Shown here piece after piece: positions 43,152 to 51,757 of a DNA stretch of 64,000 bases (within the stretch, counting starts at the first letter, position 1; each line of letters opens with the position of its first letter). The position numbers and the translations under genes are program-made. The notes beneath the pieces were generated by a model. The model was not told the origin of the DNA. It made no database searches and saw only the letters and a program-made list of their open reading frames with translations. Where the stretch lies: assembly GCF_006352025.1 (NCBI RefSeq), contig NZ_CP040936.1:2604001-2668000 (forward strand). Reading direction: 5' to 3'. The stretch is from Hymenobacter sp. DG01. Its GTDB lineage: Bacteria > Bacteroidota > Bacteroidia > Cytophagales > Hymenobacteraceae.

Positions 43152-44561
43152 TTAGAAAATTTTGCCGGGGTTCATAATGCCGTGCGGGTCGAATACCTGC
43201 TTGATACCGCGCATCAGGTTCAGGTTAGCTTCCTTGAGCGCAATACCGATGTAGCCCTTCTGAACCAGCCCGATGCCATGTTCGCCGCTGATGGTGCCGC
43301 CCAGCTTCACGCACAACTCAAATATTTCGCTGATGGGCTGGCGCAGCCCCACGTTCCACTGTTCGTCCGTTAGCTCGCCCCGGATGATGTTTACATGCAG
43401 GTTTCCGTCGCCGGCGTGCCCGTAGCACACGCTCTTAAAGCCGTAGCGTGCCCCAATTTCCTTTACTCCTTTCAGTAGGGTAGGCAGTTCGGCCCGGGGC
43501 ACTACCGTGTCTTCCTCCTTATATACAGAATTGTAGCGCACCGAATTGCCAATGTTGCGCCGGATCTTCCAGAGTTCGTCTTTCTGGGTGGCATTATCAG
43601 CCAGCAGAATTTCGCCCACATCGTAGCGTTCCAGAACGGCGTACACCTGTTCGGCTTCCTTATAAAGCTGCTCCAGATCCTGCCCGTCCAACTCAATCAG
43701 TAAGTGGGCCAGAATGTCCTCGGGCAGGGTAAGCGGGATTTTCAGGTAGTCGGAGGACCAGGCTATGGCCTCGCGCTCCATAAACTCCATGCCCGAGGGA
43801 ATAATGCCGGCCCGAAACACAGCGGAAACCGCCTCGGCGGCCTGCTCCTCCCGGCGAAAGGGCACCAGCATTAGGATGGTATGCTGGGGGTAGGGCAACA
43901 GCCGGAATACTACCTTTGTAATTATGCCCAGGGTACCCTCCGAGCCAATCATGAGTTGGGTGAGGTTGTAGCCGGTGGAGTTTTTCAGGGTGTTGGCCGC
44001 CGTCCAGATGATGTCGCCGGTGGGCAGCACTACCTGCAGGTTGAGCACGTAGTCGCGGGTAGTGCCATACTTCACGGCTTTGGGGCCGCCGCTGCTGTGG
44101 GCCAGGTTGCCACCCAAAAAGCAGCTGCCCTTGCTGGCCGGATCGGGGGGGTAGAACAGTCCTACCTCCTTTACCGCGTTCTGAAACACCTCGTTCACTA
44201 CCCCCGGCTCCACGGTAGCCTGCAGGTTGCGCTCATCTATTTCCAGGATGCGGTTTAGCCGCTCGGTGCTCAGCAGCACGCCCTGATGAATGGGTAGGGC
44301 CCCGCCACTCAGGCCGGTACCGGCGCCGCGGGGCGTTATCGGAATGTGGTGCTGGTGGCACAGGCGCACAATGGCACTTACCTCCTCCGCGTTAGCGGGG
44401 CGCACCACCACATCGGGGGCAAAGTGGAAATCCTCCGTGTGGTCGCGCCCATAATCGGCGTACACGTCTGCCTCCACCCGCTGGGCAGTCAGCACGTGCT
44501 GCGGCCCGACTATCGTTTCCAGTTCGGCTACCAGAGCAGGAGTCAAAACCTGATATTCCAT
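43152..44561 (-). CDS. FAD-linked oxidase, glycolate oxidase GlcD / D-lactate dehydrogenase-like
   Basis: The protein (469 residues) belongs to the vanillyl-alcohol oxidase-type flavoproteins. The FAD-binding domain has DVVVRPANAEEVSAIVRLC and PITPRGAGTGLSGGALP at about 75-92, FLGGNLAHSSGGPKAVKYG, then a cap domain with YGHAGDGNLHVNI and a C-terminal ISGEHGIGLVQKGYI. GlcD-like proteins oxidise glycolate or D-2-hydroxy acids; the exact substrate is open. ATG at 44561 starts MEYQVLTPALV; a GTG at 44615 would overlap the divergent gene and is unlikely. Confidence 0.92.
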   Translation of the reverse strand: MEYQVLTPALVAELETIVGPQHVLTAQRVEADVYADYGRDHTEDFHFAPDVVVRPANAEEVSAIVRLCHQHHIPITPRGAGTGLSGGALPIHQGVLLSTERLNRILEIDERNLQATVEPGVVNEVFQNAVKEVGLFYPPDPASKGSCFLGGNLAHSSGGPKAVKYGTTRDYVLNLQVVLPTGDIIWTAANTLKNSTGYNLTQLMIGSEGTLGIITKVVFRLLPYPQHTILMLVPFRREEQAAEAVSAVFRAGIIPSGMEFMEREAIAWSSDYLKIPLTLPEDILAHLLIELDGQDLEQLYKEAEQVYAVLERYDVGEILLADNATQKDELWKIRRNIGNSVRYNSVYKEEDTVVPRAELPTLLKGVKEIGARYGFKSVCYGHAGDGNLHVNIIRGELTDEQWNVGLRQPISEIFELCVKLGGTISGEHGIGLVQKGYIGIALKEANLNLMRGIKQVFDPHGIMNPGKIF

Positions 44562-44590
44562 ATATAGATGAGTGAAATGGCCACTTCGCG

Positions 44591-44598
44591 TATCTTTG
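44591..44598 (+). promoter_or_regulatory. Possible promoter -7 element for the NlpC/P60 gene
   Basis: TAtcTTTG followed by TTCCG matches the consensus. It lies upstream of the ATG at 44604 but downstream of the alternative ATGs at 44568 and 44577, so it bears on the start choice. No -33 element is seen, and chance occurrence is possible. Confidence 0.4.
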
Positions 44599-44603
44599 TT
44601 CCG

Positions 44604-45293
44604 ATGCGGGAACACGTTACGAAGGTACGGTATTCAACGCAGTGGCAACGGCCACTTGTTACCGTCTTATTACTGATATTAAGCAGCTGGCTGGCCGCGT
44701 GTAGCACCAGCAAAGTAAACTACCGGAACGGCCGATATTACTCGGCCCGTGACATGGCGCGCATGAAGGCCGCCGACCGGCGCCGGGGCTCCGCGCCCGC
44801 CATGGTCAAATCGAAGGTAAAAACGGCCACGCCGGCTGGCAAAACCAAAACCGTAGCCCGCCGCCCGGCCACCTCACCCGCCCGGCCCCTGCCGGCCAAT
44901 GTGCCCCGTCAGATGGCCGTGGTGATTGAAACCGCCCGCTCTTTCCAGGGTACCCCCTACAAGTTTGGCGGCACCACCCGCCTGGGTATGGACTGCTCCG
45001 GCCTGCTGCTTGAATCGTTTGCCGCTATTAACGTAGCCATTCCGCGCTCCAGCAACGAGCAGGCGCTGTGGGGTGAGCAGGTACGCCCTCAGGAGTTGCG
45101 GCCCGGCGATTTGGTATTTTTTGGAGCCTCGCCCGGGAGTAGCACTATTACCCACGTGGGTCTGATCACAGAAGCCTCGGCCGAAAGCGTTCAGTTCATC
45201 CACTCTTCCAGTTCGTTAGGAGTAGTAGAAAATGCTCTGGAAACCGATTACTACCTGAGCAGATTCATTAAGGCGGTACGACCAAGATTGTGA
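44604..45293 (+). CDS. NlpC/P60 (C40) peptidoglycan endopeptidase lipoprotein
   Basis: A lipoprotein signal (PLVTVLLLILSSWLAAC) ends in a lipobox LAAC. A basic, Ala/Lys-rich linker follows, then the C40 domain: FQGTPYKFGGTTRLGMDCSG with the catalytic Cys in DCSG, GDLVFFGA, and ITHVGLIT with the catalytic His. Such enzymes cleave D-Glu-diaminopimelate bonds in the cell wall. I use the ATG at 44604 because a likely -7 element lies just before it; in-frame ATGs at 44568 and 44577 would lengthen the N-terminus by 12 or 9 residues. It is divergent from the FAD oxidase gene. Confidence 0.9.
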   Translation: MREHVTKVRYSTQWQRPLVTVLLLILSSWLAACSTSKVNYRNGRYYSARDMARMKAADRRRGSAPAMVKSKVKTATPAGKTKTVARRPATSPARPLPANVPRQMAVVIETARSFQGTPYKFGGTTRLGMDCSGLLLESFAAINVAIPRSSNEQALWGEQVRPQELRPGDLVFFGASPGSSTITHVGLITEASAESVQFIHSSSSLGVVENALETDYYLSRFIKAVRPRL

Positions 45294-45303
45294 ATTTCCC
45301 CCT

Positions 45304-45311
45304 TACCTTTG
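45304..45311 (+). promoter_or_regulatory. Possible promoter -7 element upstream of the Oar-like receptor
   Basis: TAccTTTG followed by CGG matches the Bacteroidota consensus. It lies 123 bases before the receptor ATG. A second match, TAatTTTG at 45382-45389, is closer (45 bases). Neither has a clear -33 element, so which one is used is uncertain. Confidence 0.4.
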
Positions 45312-45434
45312 CGGCGAAATCGGCCCTGACTCCGCTGCTTTTTAATAATACTGACGTAACACAAAGCGGTTTTTGAAACCGTAATTTTGCACCTCGTTTT
45401 CTCAGCGAACCTCTTTCTTCACCAATCCCCCTTT

Positions 45435-48400
45435 ATGAGACGCAATCTTTACGCCTCTGTGGCGCTGGTGCCGCTGGCAATTTTGTCAGCGCACATGAGC
45501 TGGGCACAGGTGACCACCTCCGCAATGAACGGTATCATTACCGACAAGAGCGGCGAGGGTCTGCCTGGGGCAACGGTAATTGCTGTTCACACCCCCACCA
45601 ACACCCAGTACGTAGCGCCAACCAACTCGGAGGGTCGCTTCAATATTCAGGGTATGCGCGTAGGTGGTCCGTACACGGTCCGGATTACGTTTGTAGGATA
45701 TCAGGATGCTACGCGGGAAAACCTGTTCTTGAGCCTAGGCCAGAACTTGCGCTTGGACATTAACCTGAGCGAATCGTCGCAGCAGCTGGGTGAGGTAGTA
45801 GTAAGCGGCCGCCGTGATGCACTCATCAACTCAGACCGCGTTGGCTCCGTTACGGCGGTTCAGCGCGAGCAAATTGAGCGTTTGCCTTCTATCACCCGTA
45901 GCCTCAACGACATTACGCGTCTGACCCCGCAGTCGAATGGCCAGAACATCGGGGGTGGTAACAACCGCCAGAACAACTTCACAGTTGACGGCTCTGACTT
46001 CAACAACAACTTCGGTATCGGCGGCAACCTGCCCGCCAACGGTACGCCTATCTCGCTGGACGCCATTGAGCAGCTGACGGTAAGCGTAACGCCTTACGAC
46101 GTACGTCAGTCAGGCTTCGTGGGTGGCGCAATCAACGCCGTAACCCGCTCCGGTACCAACGACATCAGCGGCTCGGCCTACGGCTACTTCCGCAACGACA
46201 AGTTTATTGGTGACCGGGTTGGCAACGAGCGGGTTCCGCTGCAGGATTCGCGCTTCTACCAGTACGGCTTCCGTCTGGGCGGCCCCATCATCAAGGACAA
46301 GCTGTTCTTCTTCGCCAACGCTGAAATCGAGGAAAACCGCACTCCTGGTCAGACGCGCTTTGCCGCTACGGACGCCGCTCCTTACGGCTCGGCCACGAAC
46401 ATTACCCGCCCGACGGCTACCGAGCTGAATAGAATCAGTAATTATTTGAGTGATACGCTGGGCTACGAAACCGGCGGTTACCAGAATTACGATTTCACCA
46501 GCCCCCGCACGAAGTTCCTGGCTCGTATTGACTGGAACATCAGCCGGAATCACCGCTTCAACATCCGTTACAACCAAACGGAAGGTAAGACGCCCAGCTT
46601 CCCCAGCACCTCGTCGAGCCCGCTGACCAATTTTGCCTCCGGAGCAGGCCGTACGGACCTGAACGCCTTGCCGTTCCGCAATGCCGGCTACTTCCAGGAA
46701 GCCAACTTCTACTCAGCGGCCGCCGAATTGAACTCCACGTTCGGGGGCAACATGACCAACACGCTGCGGGCTACCTATACCAAGCAGAACGACCCCCGCA
46801 GCTCCGATAGCCGGGTGTTCCCCTTCGTGGACATCCTGAAGGCCGACGGCACCAACGCGCCTACCCCCTTCACCTCGTTCGGCTACGAGCCCTTCACGCT
46901 GGGTAACCTGCGCGACGTGGCTATCTACTCGGTTCGCGACGACTTCTCCTGGCTGATTGGCCGCCACAACATTACGTTGGGTGGTCAGGCTGACTACAGC
47001 ATCACCAAGAACGGCTTCCAGCGCTTCGCCGCCAGCTACTACCGTTTCAACTCTTTCGCAGATTTCAGAACGGCTAGTAACCCCTTCCTGTCAGAGGCTC
47101 AGCGTGCTGCTGCCCGCCCCACTGACTTTGCTTACACGTACTCGCTCTCGCCGGGCTTTGAGCAGGCTTTCCCCACGTTCAAGTTTGGCCAGTACTCGCT
47201 CTACGCTCAGGACGACTACTCCATCCGGGAGAACCTGCGCCTGCTGGTAGGCTTGCGCGCCGACTACGTAACCTACCCCGAGAAGCTGAAGGAACACCCG
47301 CTGGTTTCGGCGCTGAACTTCGCCAACAACGAGAAAATCAACGTTGCCAACCTGCCCAAGTCGAGCATTCTGCTCTCGCCGCGTATCGGCTTCAACTGGG
47401 ATGTGAACAACGACCAGACGGTGCAGCTGCGCGGTGGTACCGGTATCTTCACCGGCCGCGTGCCCTACGTTTGGATTGTAAGCCAGGCCGGCGACGCCGG
47501 TCTGCTGCAGATTACCCGTACGTTCTCGGGTAGCGCCATCGACCAGCTGCCCGGCGGCTACCGTGGCTTCAACGAAGACCCCGGTTTCTACCGTCCGGCT
47601 ACCGTACCGGCGGCCGGCACGGTTATCCCGAACGTTATTTCGGCCGTTGACCAGAATTTCAAGTTCCCCCAGACGCTGAAGAGCAGCCTGGGTGTGGATG
47701 CCAAACTGCCCGGTGGCTTCGTGGCCTCGCTGGAAGGTATCTACAACAAGGACCTGAACACGGCTATCTTCCGCAACGCCAACCTGGTGGAGCCGCGTAA
47801 TCTGGGCGTAGCCGGCTACCCCGATAGCCGCCTGATTTACCCGAACAACAACCAGGACAAGTTCCTGAACCCCATCAACGGCGCTGGTCAGGCAGTACCG
47901 AACGGCACGGCTGGTGGCGGCGCTTTCAATGCCATTGTGCTTGATAACGCCAACAAAGGCTACTACTGGTCGCTGACCGGTAAGCTGGAGCGCCAGTTCG
48001 ACAACGGCCTGTTCGCCTCGGTAGCCTATACCCGCAGCGACGCCCGTAACCTTTACGACGGTGGCGGCGACCAGCCCCTCTCGGCCTGGCAGCAGACCCC
48101 GACCGTAAACGGCTCGAACAACCTGCAGCTGAGCTACGCCAGCTACGTAGTACCGGACCGCGTAATTGCTTCGGTATCGTACAAGCGTGAGTACCTCAAG
48201 AACCTGGCTACTACCGTCTCCGTGTTCTACGAAGGCAGCCAGCAGGGCCGCTTCTCCTACGTGTACTCGTCGGACTTCAACCGCGACGGTGGCAACGCCG
48301 ACCTGATTTACATCCCCCGCGACGCGTCGGAAATCAACTTTGTATCGCAGACGGTAGGTACCGGCTCCAGCGCCGTAACTTATACGCCTCAGCAGCAGAG

Positions 48401-48809
48401 CGACCTGTTCTTCAAGTACATCGACCAGGATAAATACCTGCGCGACCGGAAGGGTACCTACGCTGAGCGCAACGGCGCCCTGCTGCCCTGGCGTAACCAG
48501 GTGGACGTGAAGCTGCTGCAGGACATTTTCACGAACATCGGCAACAAGCGCAACACCCTGCAGCTGAGCCTCGATATCTTCAACGTAGGCAACCTGATCA
48601 ACAGCGACTGGGGTCTGATCAACGTGACCAACGCCAGCTCGGTGCTGGTGCCCACCAACGTGAGCTCCCTCACGCCCGGTGGTACCACTCGCCCCACGTT
48701 CCGTCTGCAGCTTGACCGCGGCGGTCTGGTGCAGGAAACTTTCCGCCGGAACCTAAGCGTTTCTTCGACCTACTACATGCAGGTTGGTGTACGCTACATC
48801 TTCAACTAA
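45435..48809 (+). CDS. Oar-like TonB-dependent outer-membrane receptor
   Basis: The protein (1124 residues) starts with a signal peptide (RRNLYASVALVPLAILSAHM, mature end near WAQ). A carboxypeptidase-regulatory-like domain follows at about 25-110 (GIITDKSGEGLPGATVIAVH, VRITFVGYQ), then a plug domain and a long beta-barrel that ends in YYMQVGVRYIFN, with a terminal aromatic-type residue context expected for barrel insertion. It resembles the Oar proteins common and abundant in Hymenobacter relatives. No SusD-like partner is adjacent, so a SusCD glycan importer is unlikely; the ligand is unknown. A strong terminator follows directly. Codon use is highly biased, consistent with high expression. 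Confidence 0.93.
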   Translation: MRRNLYASVALVPLAILSAHMSWAQVTTSAMNGIITDKSGEGLPGATVIAVHTPTNTQYVAPTNSEGRFNIQGMRVGGPYTVRITFVGYQDATRENLFLSLGQNLRLDINLSESSQQLGEVVVSGRRDALINSDRVGSVTAVQREQIERLPSITRSLNDITRLTPQSNGQNIGGGNNRQNNFTVDGSDFNNNFGIGGNLPANGTPISLDAIEQLTVSVTPYDVRQSGFVGGAINAVTRSGTNDISGSAYGYFRNDKFIGDRVGNERVPLQDSRFYQYGFRLGGPIIKDKLFFFANAEIEENRTPGQTRFAATDAAPYGSATNITRPTATELNRISNYLSDTLGYETGGYQNYDFTSPRTKFLARIDWNISRNHRFNIRYNQTEGKTPSFPSTSSSPLTNFASGAGRTDLNALPFRNAGYFQEANFYSAAAELNSTFGGNMTNTLRATYTKQNDPRSSDSRVFPFVDILKADGTNAPTPFTSFGYEPFTLGNLRDVAIYSVRDDFSWLIGRHNITLGGQADYSITKNGFQRFAASYYRFNSFADFRTASNPFLSEAQRAAARPTDFAYTYSLSPGFEQAFPTFKFGQYSLYAQDDYSIRENLRLLVGLRADYVTYPEKLKEHPLVSALNFANNEKINVANLPKSSILLSPRIGFNWDVNNDQTVQLRGGTGIFTGRVPYVWIVSQAGDAGLLQITRTFSGSAIDQLPGGYRGFNEDPGFYRPATVPAAGTVIPNVISAVDQNFKFPQTLKSSLGVDAKLPGGFVASLEGIYNKDLNTAIFRNANLVEPRNLGVAGYPDSRLIYPNNNQDKFLNPINGAGQAVPNGTAGGGAFNAIVLDNANKGYYWSLTGKLERQFDNGLFASVAYTRSDARNLYDGGGDQPLSAWQQTPTVNGSNNLQLSYASYVVPDRVIASVSYKREYLKNLATTVSVFYEGSQQGRFSYVYSSDFNRDGGNADLIYIPRDASEINFVSQTVGTGSSAVTYTPQQQSDLFFKYIDQDKYLRDRKGTYAERNGALLPWRNQVDVKLLQDIFTNIGNKRNTLQLSLDIFNVGNLINSDWGLINVTNASSVLVPTNVSSLTPGGTTRPTFRLQLDRGGLVQETFRRNLSVSSTYYMQVGVRYIFN

Positions 48810-48828
48810 GCCAAGGCTTTAGCTTCTT

Positions 48829-48865
48829 AAAAATGGGCTGACGGTATCGTCAGCCCATTTTTTTT
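48829..48865 (+). terminator. Rho-independent terminator after the Oar-like receptor
   Basis: A stem of about 15 bases with the tetraloop GTAT is followed by a run of eight T on the plus strand. It lies 20 bases after the receptor stop. Confidence 0.93.
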
Positions 48866-48910
48866 GTCTGGGCAACGCAAATTTTTTTGTGTTTTTTTTC
48901 GGTCCACCTC

Positions 48911-48940
48911 TTGCAGATTCAAAAAGCCGCAGTACTTTTG
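48911..48940 (+). promoter_or_regulatory. Promoter of the tRNA-Ala gene
   Basis: A TTG (48911-48913) is separated by exactly 19 bases from TActTTTG (48933-48940), the classical Bacteroidota -33/-7 pair. The tRNA begins 38 bases after the -7 element. This is the best promoter match in the window. Confidence 0.75.
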
Positions 48941-48978
48941 TCACACCAAACGCAACCGGCGGATGGATAACACCAAAC

Positions 48979-49052
<74 letters not shown>

Positions 49053-49063
49053 CTCCCGTTTTG

Positions 49064-49094
49064 AAAAGCCTGACCTTCCGGTCAGGCTTTTTTT
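49064..49094 (+). terminator. Rho-independent terminator after tRNA-Ala
   Basis: A 12-base stem (AAAAGCCTGACC/GGTCAGGCTTTT) with a TTCC loop is followed by further T residues on the plus strand. Confidence 0.92.
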
Positions 49095-49126
49095 GTTTTG
49101 GCACGCACCTCCCTCCTACCTGCCAG

Positions 49127-49173
49127 TAAACGCAAAAGCCGCCCCCATTAGCAGGAAGCGGCTTTTGCGTTTA
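49127..49173 (-). terminator. Hairpin after cysK
   Basis: A perfect 16-base stem around a 15-base loop lies 20 bases past the cysK stop. The T-rich part is inside the stem, and no separate T-run follows on the minus strand, so it may work as a terminator or as an mRNA 3' end stabiliser. Confidence 0.65.
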
Positions 49174-49192
49174 TCAGGAGGCTTGTTAGCCG

Positions 49193-50113
49193 TTACACGA
49201 ACAGGCCTTCTACTGACAGGTACCGCTCGCCGGTGTCGTAGCAGAACGTGAGGATACGGCCGCCCTGAGGTACTTCGTCGAGCTTTTTAGCTACTGCGGC
49301 CAGGGAAGCCCCGGAGGAAACACCCACGAACAGGCCTTCTTCGCGGGCAGCGCGGCGGGCATACTCAAAGGCTTCCTGCTGGCTGACCTGAATGGTCCCG
49401 TCGAGAATATCGGTGTGCAGGTTGTCGGGGATGAAGCCGGCACCGATGCCCTGGATGGGGTGCGGGCCCGGAGCTCCCCCGCTGATAACAGGCGAGAGCT
49501 CCGGCTCCACGGCGAAGGTCTTCATCTGAGGGAAGTGGGGCTTGAGCACTTCTGTTACGGCCGTGATGTGGCCGCCGGTGCCTACCCCCGTAATATGGAA
49601 GTCAAAGCCCTCGGGCACGTCGCGCAGGATTTCCTGGGCTGTTGTTTCGGCGTGCACCCTGATGTTGGCCGGGTTGCTGAACTGCATGGGCATCCAGGCG
49701 CCGGGCGTGTCGCGCACCAGTTCGTGGGCCTTCTCAATGGCACCCTTCATGCCTTTTTCCCGCGGGGTCAGCTCCAGGTTCGCGCCGTAGGCGGCCATCA
49801 GGCGGCGGCGTTCAATGCTCATGCTCTCGGGCATAACCAGCGTGAGGCGGTAGCCTTTCACGGCTGCTACCATGGCCAGGCCTACCCCCGTATTGCCCGA
49901 GGTAGGCTCTACAATCACGCTGTCGGGGGTGAGAATACCCTCCCGCTCAGCCTGCTCAATCATGCTCAGGGCAATCCGGTCTTTGATGCTGCCGCCGGGG
50001 TTGGCCCGCTCCAGCTTTACCCATACCTCCACATCGGGGCGGTGAGCAAACAGCTTATTGAGGCGCAGCAGCGGCGTATTGCCGATGGTATCCAGAATGG
50101 AAGTGGCTTTCAT
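49193..50113 (-). CDS. cysK: Cysteine synthase A (O-acetylserine sulfhydrylase)
   Basis: The enzyme makes cysteine from O-acetylserine and sulfide. In 306 residues it has [13 protein letters not shown] at the start, the PLP lysine in [12 protein letters not shown] at about residue 42, the substrate loop [27 protein letters not shown] and [14 protein letters not shown] at 50113 gives the family start ([14 protein letters not shown]); a longer frame reads repetitive spacer. It follows cysE on the same strand, so the two steps from serine to cysteine are encoded together, though a repeat-containing spacer of 193 bases lies between them. Confidence 0.96.
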   Translation of the reverse strand: MKATSILDTIGNTPLLRLNKLFAHRPDVEVWVKLERANPGGSIKDRIALSMIEQAEREGILTPDSVIVEPTSGNTGVGLAMVAAVKGYRLTLVMPESMSIERRRLMAAYGANLELTPREKGMKGAIEKAHELVRDTPGAWMPMQFSNPANIRVHAETTAQEILRDVPEGFDFHITGVGTGGHITAVTEVLKPHFPQMKTFAVEPELSPVISGGAPGPHPIQGIGAGFIPDNLHTDILDGTIQVSQQEAFEYARRAAREEGLFVGVSSGASLAAVAKKLDEVPQGGRILTFCYDTGERYLSVEGLFV

Positions 50114-50126
50114 GGGTTTTAGAAAT

Positions 50127-50290
50127 GAAGTGATGAGGTAAATGGAGATGGGGTGATGAGATGATGAGGTGATGGGATGATGAGGTGAACGGTGCAAGGG
50201 GGCTTCTGTGTATTGTGTCGGCAGGCTGGGGTTACCAGTCCGCTGCTCCCTTTTTCACCTTTCACGTATCACCATTTACCTTATCACTTC
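50127..50290. repeat. Inverted repeat and degenerate direct repeats in the cysE-cysK spacer
   Basis: Two 19-base arms (50127-50145 and 50272-50290) are reverse complements with one mismatch. Between them are several degenerate copies of GATGAGGTGATGG-like units. The element fills most of the spacer. I see no T-run or riboswitch-like fold. Confidence 0.75.
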
Positions 50291-50306
50291 CTCATCACTC
50301 CATCAT

Positions 50307-51143
50307 TTAAATTGAAAAGGTAATGTCCTCGGTAGGGTCCTGGGAGCGGGTGACGTGAATGTGGGCCTGATGGTACACCCGTGAGTGCGAGGGTACGCTT
50401 TCCGTGAGCCATACATTGCCCCCGATGATGCTGTGGCTGCCCACGGTAGTACTGCCGCCCAAAATAGTGGCACCGGCGTAAATCACCACATGGTCTTCGA
50501 TGGTGGGGTGGCGCTTGATGCCCTGCAGGTGCTTGGCCACGCTGAGCGCCCCCAGCGTGACGCCCTGAAAAATTTTGACGTGTGCCCCGATGACGCAGGT
50601 TTCGCCGATAACCAGGCCCGTACCATGATCAATGCAGAACGAGGGGCCAATGCGGGCGCCCGGATGAATGTCGATGCCGGTACGCTGGTGCGCGTACTCG
50701 CTCAGGATGCGAGGCACGCGTGGGATGCCACGCTGGTGCAGGCCGTGGGCGAAGCGGTGCATGGCAATAGCGTAGAAACCGGGGTAGGAAGCTACCACCT
50801 CGGCCAGGCCCTGGGCGGCGGGGTCGGCAGCCACAATGGCGGCCGCATCCTGCAGCAAGGTGGCGCGCAGCACCGGCAGGGCACTCATGAGGCTGGCGGC
50901 CAGCTCGGGGGCCGGCTCGGGGGTAGGCACGGCGCGCAGCAACGTAGCCAGGTCGGTGCGCAGCTGGTCAAGGGTAGCGGCTACGGCATCTGGGGTGCGC
51001 AGAGGGCGGGCCGAGCGCTCAGGAAACAGCAGGTCCAGCAGCTGCTCGGCCAGCTGGCAGAACGCCTGCGCCGGCAGCGGAGCCGCCGTGTGGAGGTGGG
51101 CCTGCGTGAGAGCCTGAACGAAATCGGGGTTGGAAGAAGACAT
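50307..51143 (-). CDS. cysE: Serine O-acetyltransferase (EpsC/CysE type)
   Basis: The enzyme acetylates serine to O-acetylserine for cysteine synthesis. In 278 residues it has an N-terminal helical domain (about 1-135) and a C-terminal left-handed beta-helix with [20 protein letters not shown] (catalytic histidine in DHGTG), [20 protein letters not shown] and [19 protein letters not shown]. The EpsC-type N-terminus is somewhat long and Ala/Pro-rich. ATG at 51143 gives [12 protein letters not shown]; the longer frame from 51221 is unlikely. The C-terminus ends [10 protein letters not shown], and the terminal isoleucine is what CysK binds in cysteine synthase complexes, so complex formation is likely. 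Confidence 0.93.
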   Translation of the reverse strand: MSSSNPDFVQALTQAHLHTAAPLPAQAFCQLAEQLLDLLFPERSARPLRTPDAVAATLDQLRTDLATLLRAVPTPEPAPELAASLMSALPVLRATLLQDAAAIVAADPAAQGLAEVVASYPGFYAIAMHRFAHGLHQRGIPRVPRILSEYAHQRTGIDIHPGARIGPSFCIDHGTGLVIGETCVIGAHVKIFQGVTLGALSVAKHLQGIKRHPTIEDHVVIYAGATILGGSTTVGSHSIIGGNVWLTESVPSHSRVYHQAHIHVTRSQDPTEDITFSI

Positions 51144-51314
51144 GAGCAGAAGGATGCCCGCTGGGGGCTGAAAGGCGGAAGATAGAACAGCCGCGACTTT
51201 TCCCAACCGCCAGCGCAGCACAAGGTTTCGGATTTGGGCGCCGCCGGTAACCCACCCCGGCCGTGCCGCGTTAGTCAGCTAAACCTATAGTCATTCACTT
51301 CTAGCCCCTTCCTC

Positions 51315-51656
51315 ATGGCTGATACCACCATCACGAAAATCGATTCCCGCTTCTCGCCCAAAGGCACCGACGGCGAAAAATACCTGGCCTCCGGCGTGCA
51401 CGTGGCCATGCGCCTCTGGGAAGATGAACAGCCCGGCGAGCCGAAAGAGCCCTCCGCCCGCCCCTACGAAACAGTAGGCTACGTACTCAGCGGCCGGGCC
51501 GAGCTGCACATTGAAGGCCAGATGGTGTTGCTGGAGCCCGGCAACTCGTGGGTGGTGCCCAAAGGGGCTTCGCACACCTACAAAATCCTCGAAGCCTTTT
51601 CGGCCGTGGAAGCTACTACCCCGCCGGCCCAGGCCCACGGCCGCGACGAAGAGTAG
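51315..51656 (+). CDS. Small cupin-domain protein
   Basis: A single-domain cupin of 113 residues. It has YETVGYVLSGRAELHIEGQM and LLEPGNSWVVPKGASHTYKI, i.e. the two cupin motifs with a metal-type histidine in ASHTY; the first motif lacks the usual H-X-H pair. The N-terminal part (SRFSPKGTDGEKYLASGVH) is hydrophilic. Function is unknown; a metal-dependent or sensor role is possible. It stands alone and is divergent from cysE. Confidence 0.82.
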   Translation: MADTTITKIDSRFSPKGTDGEKYLASGVHVAMRLWEDEQPGEPKEPSARPYETVGYVLSGRAELHIEGQMVLLEPGNSWVVPKGASHTYKILEAFSAVEATTPPAQAHGRDEE

Positions 51657-51678
51657 CCACACCCTACGCCAGCTACGC

Positions 51679-51713
51679 AACTGCCCCAGCCGAATCCGAC
51701 GGCTGGGGCAGTT
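51679..51713. terminator. Terminator between the cupin and the HEAT/cyclophilin gene
   Basis: A 14-base perfect stem (AACTGCCCCAGCCG/CGGCTGGGGCAGTT) with a 7-base loop is followed by TT then G on the plus strand. It lies between two convergent genes, 23 bases after the cupin stop. Confidence 0.8.
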
Positions 51714-51757
51714 TTGCTTGGTAGTGCCTGGCCGGAAGCTGCCGACAGCACGCTTGG

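Noticed and set aside
45435..48809. SusC of a polysaccharide utilisation locus
   Set aside because: No SusD-like lipoprotein, glycoside hydrolase or regulator lies next to it, and the sequence is Oar-like.
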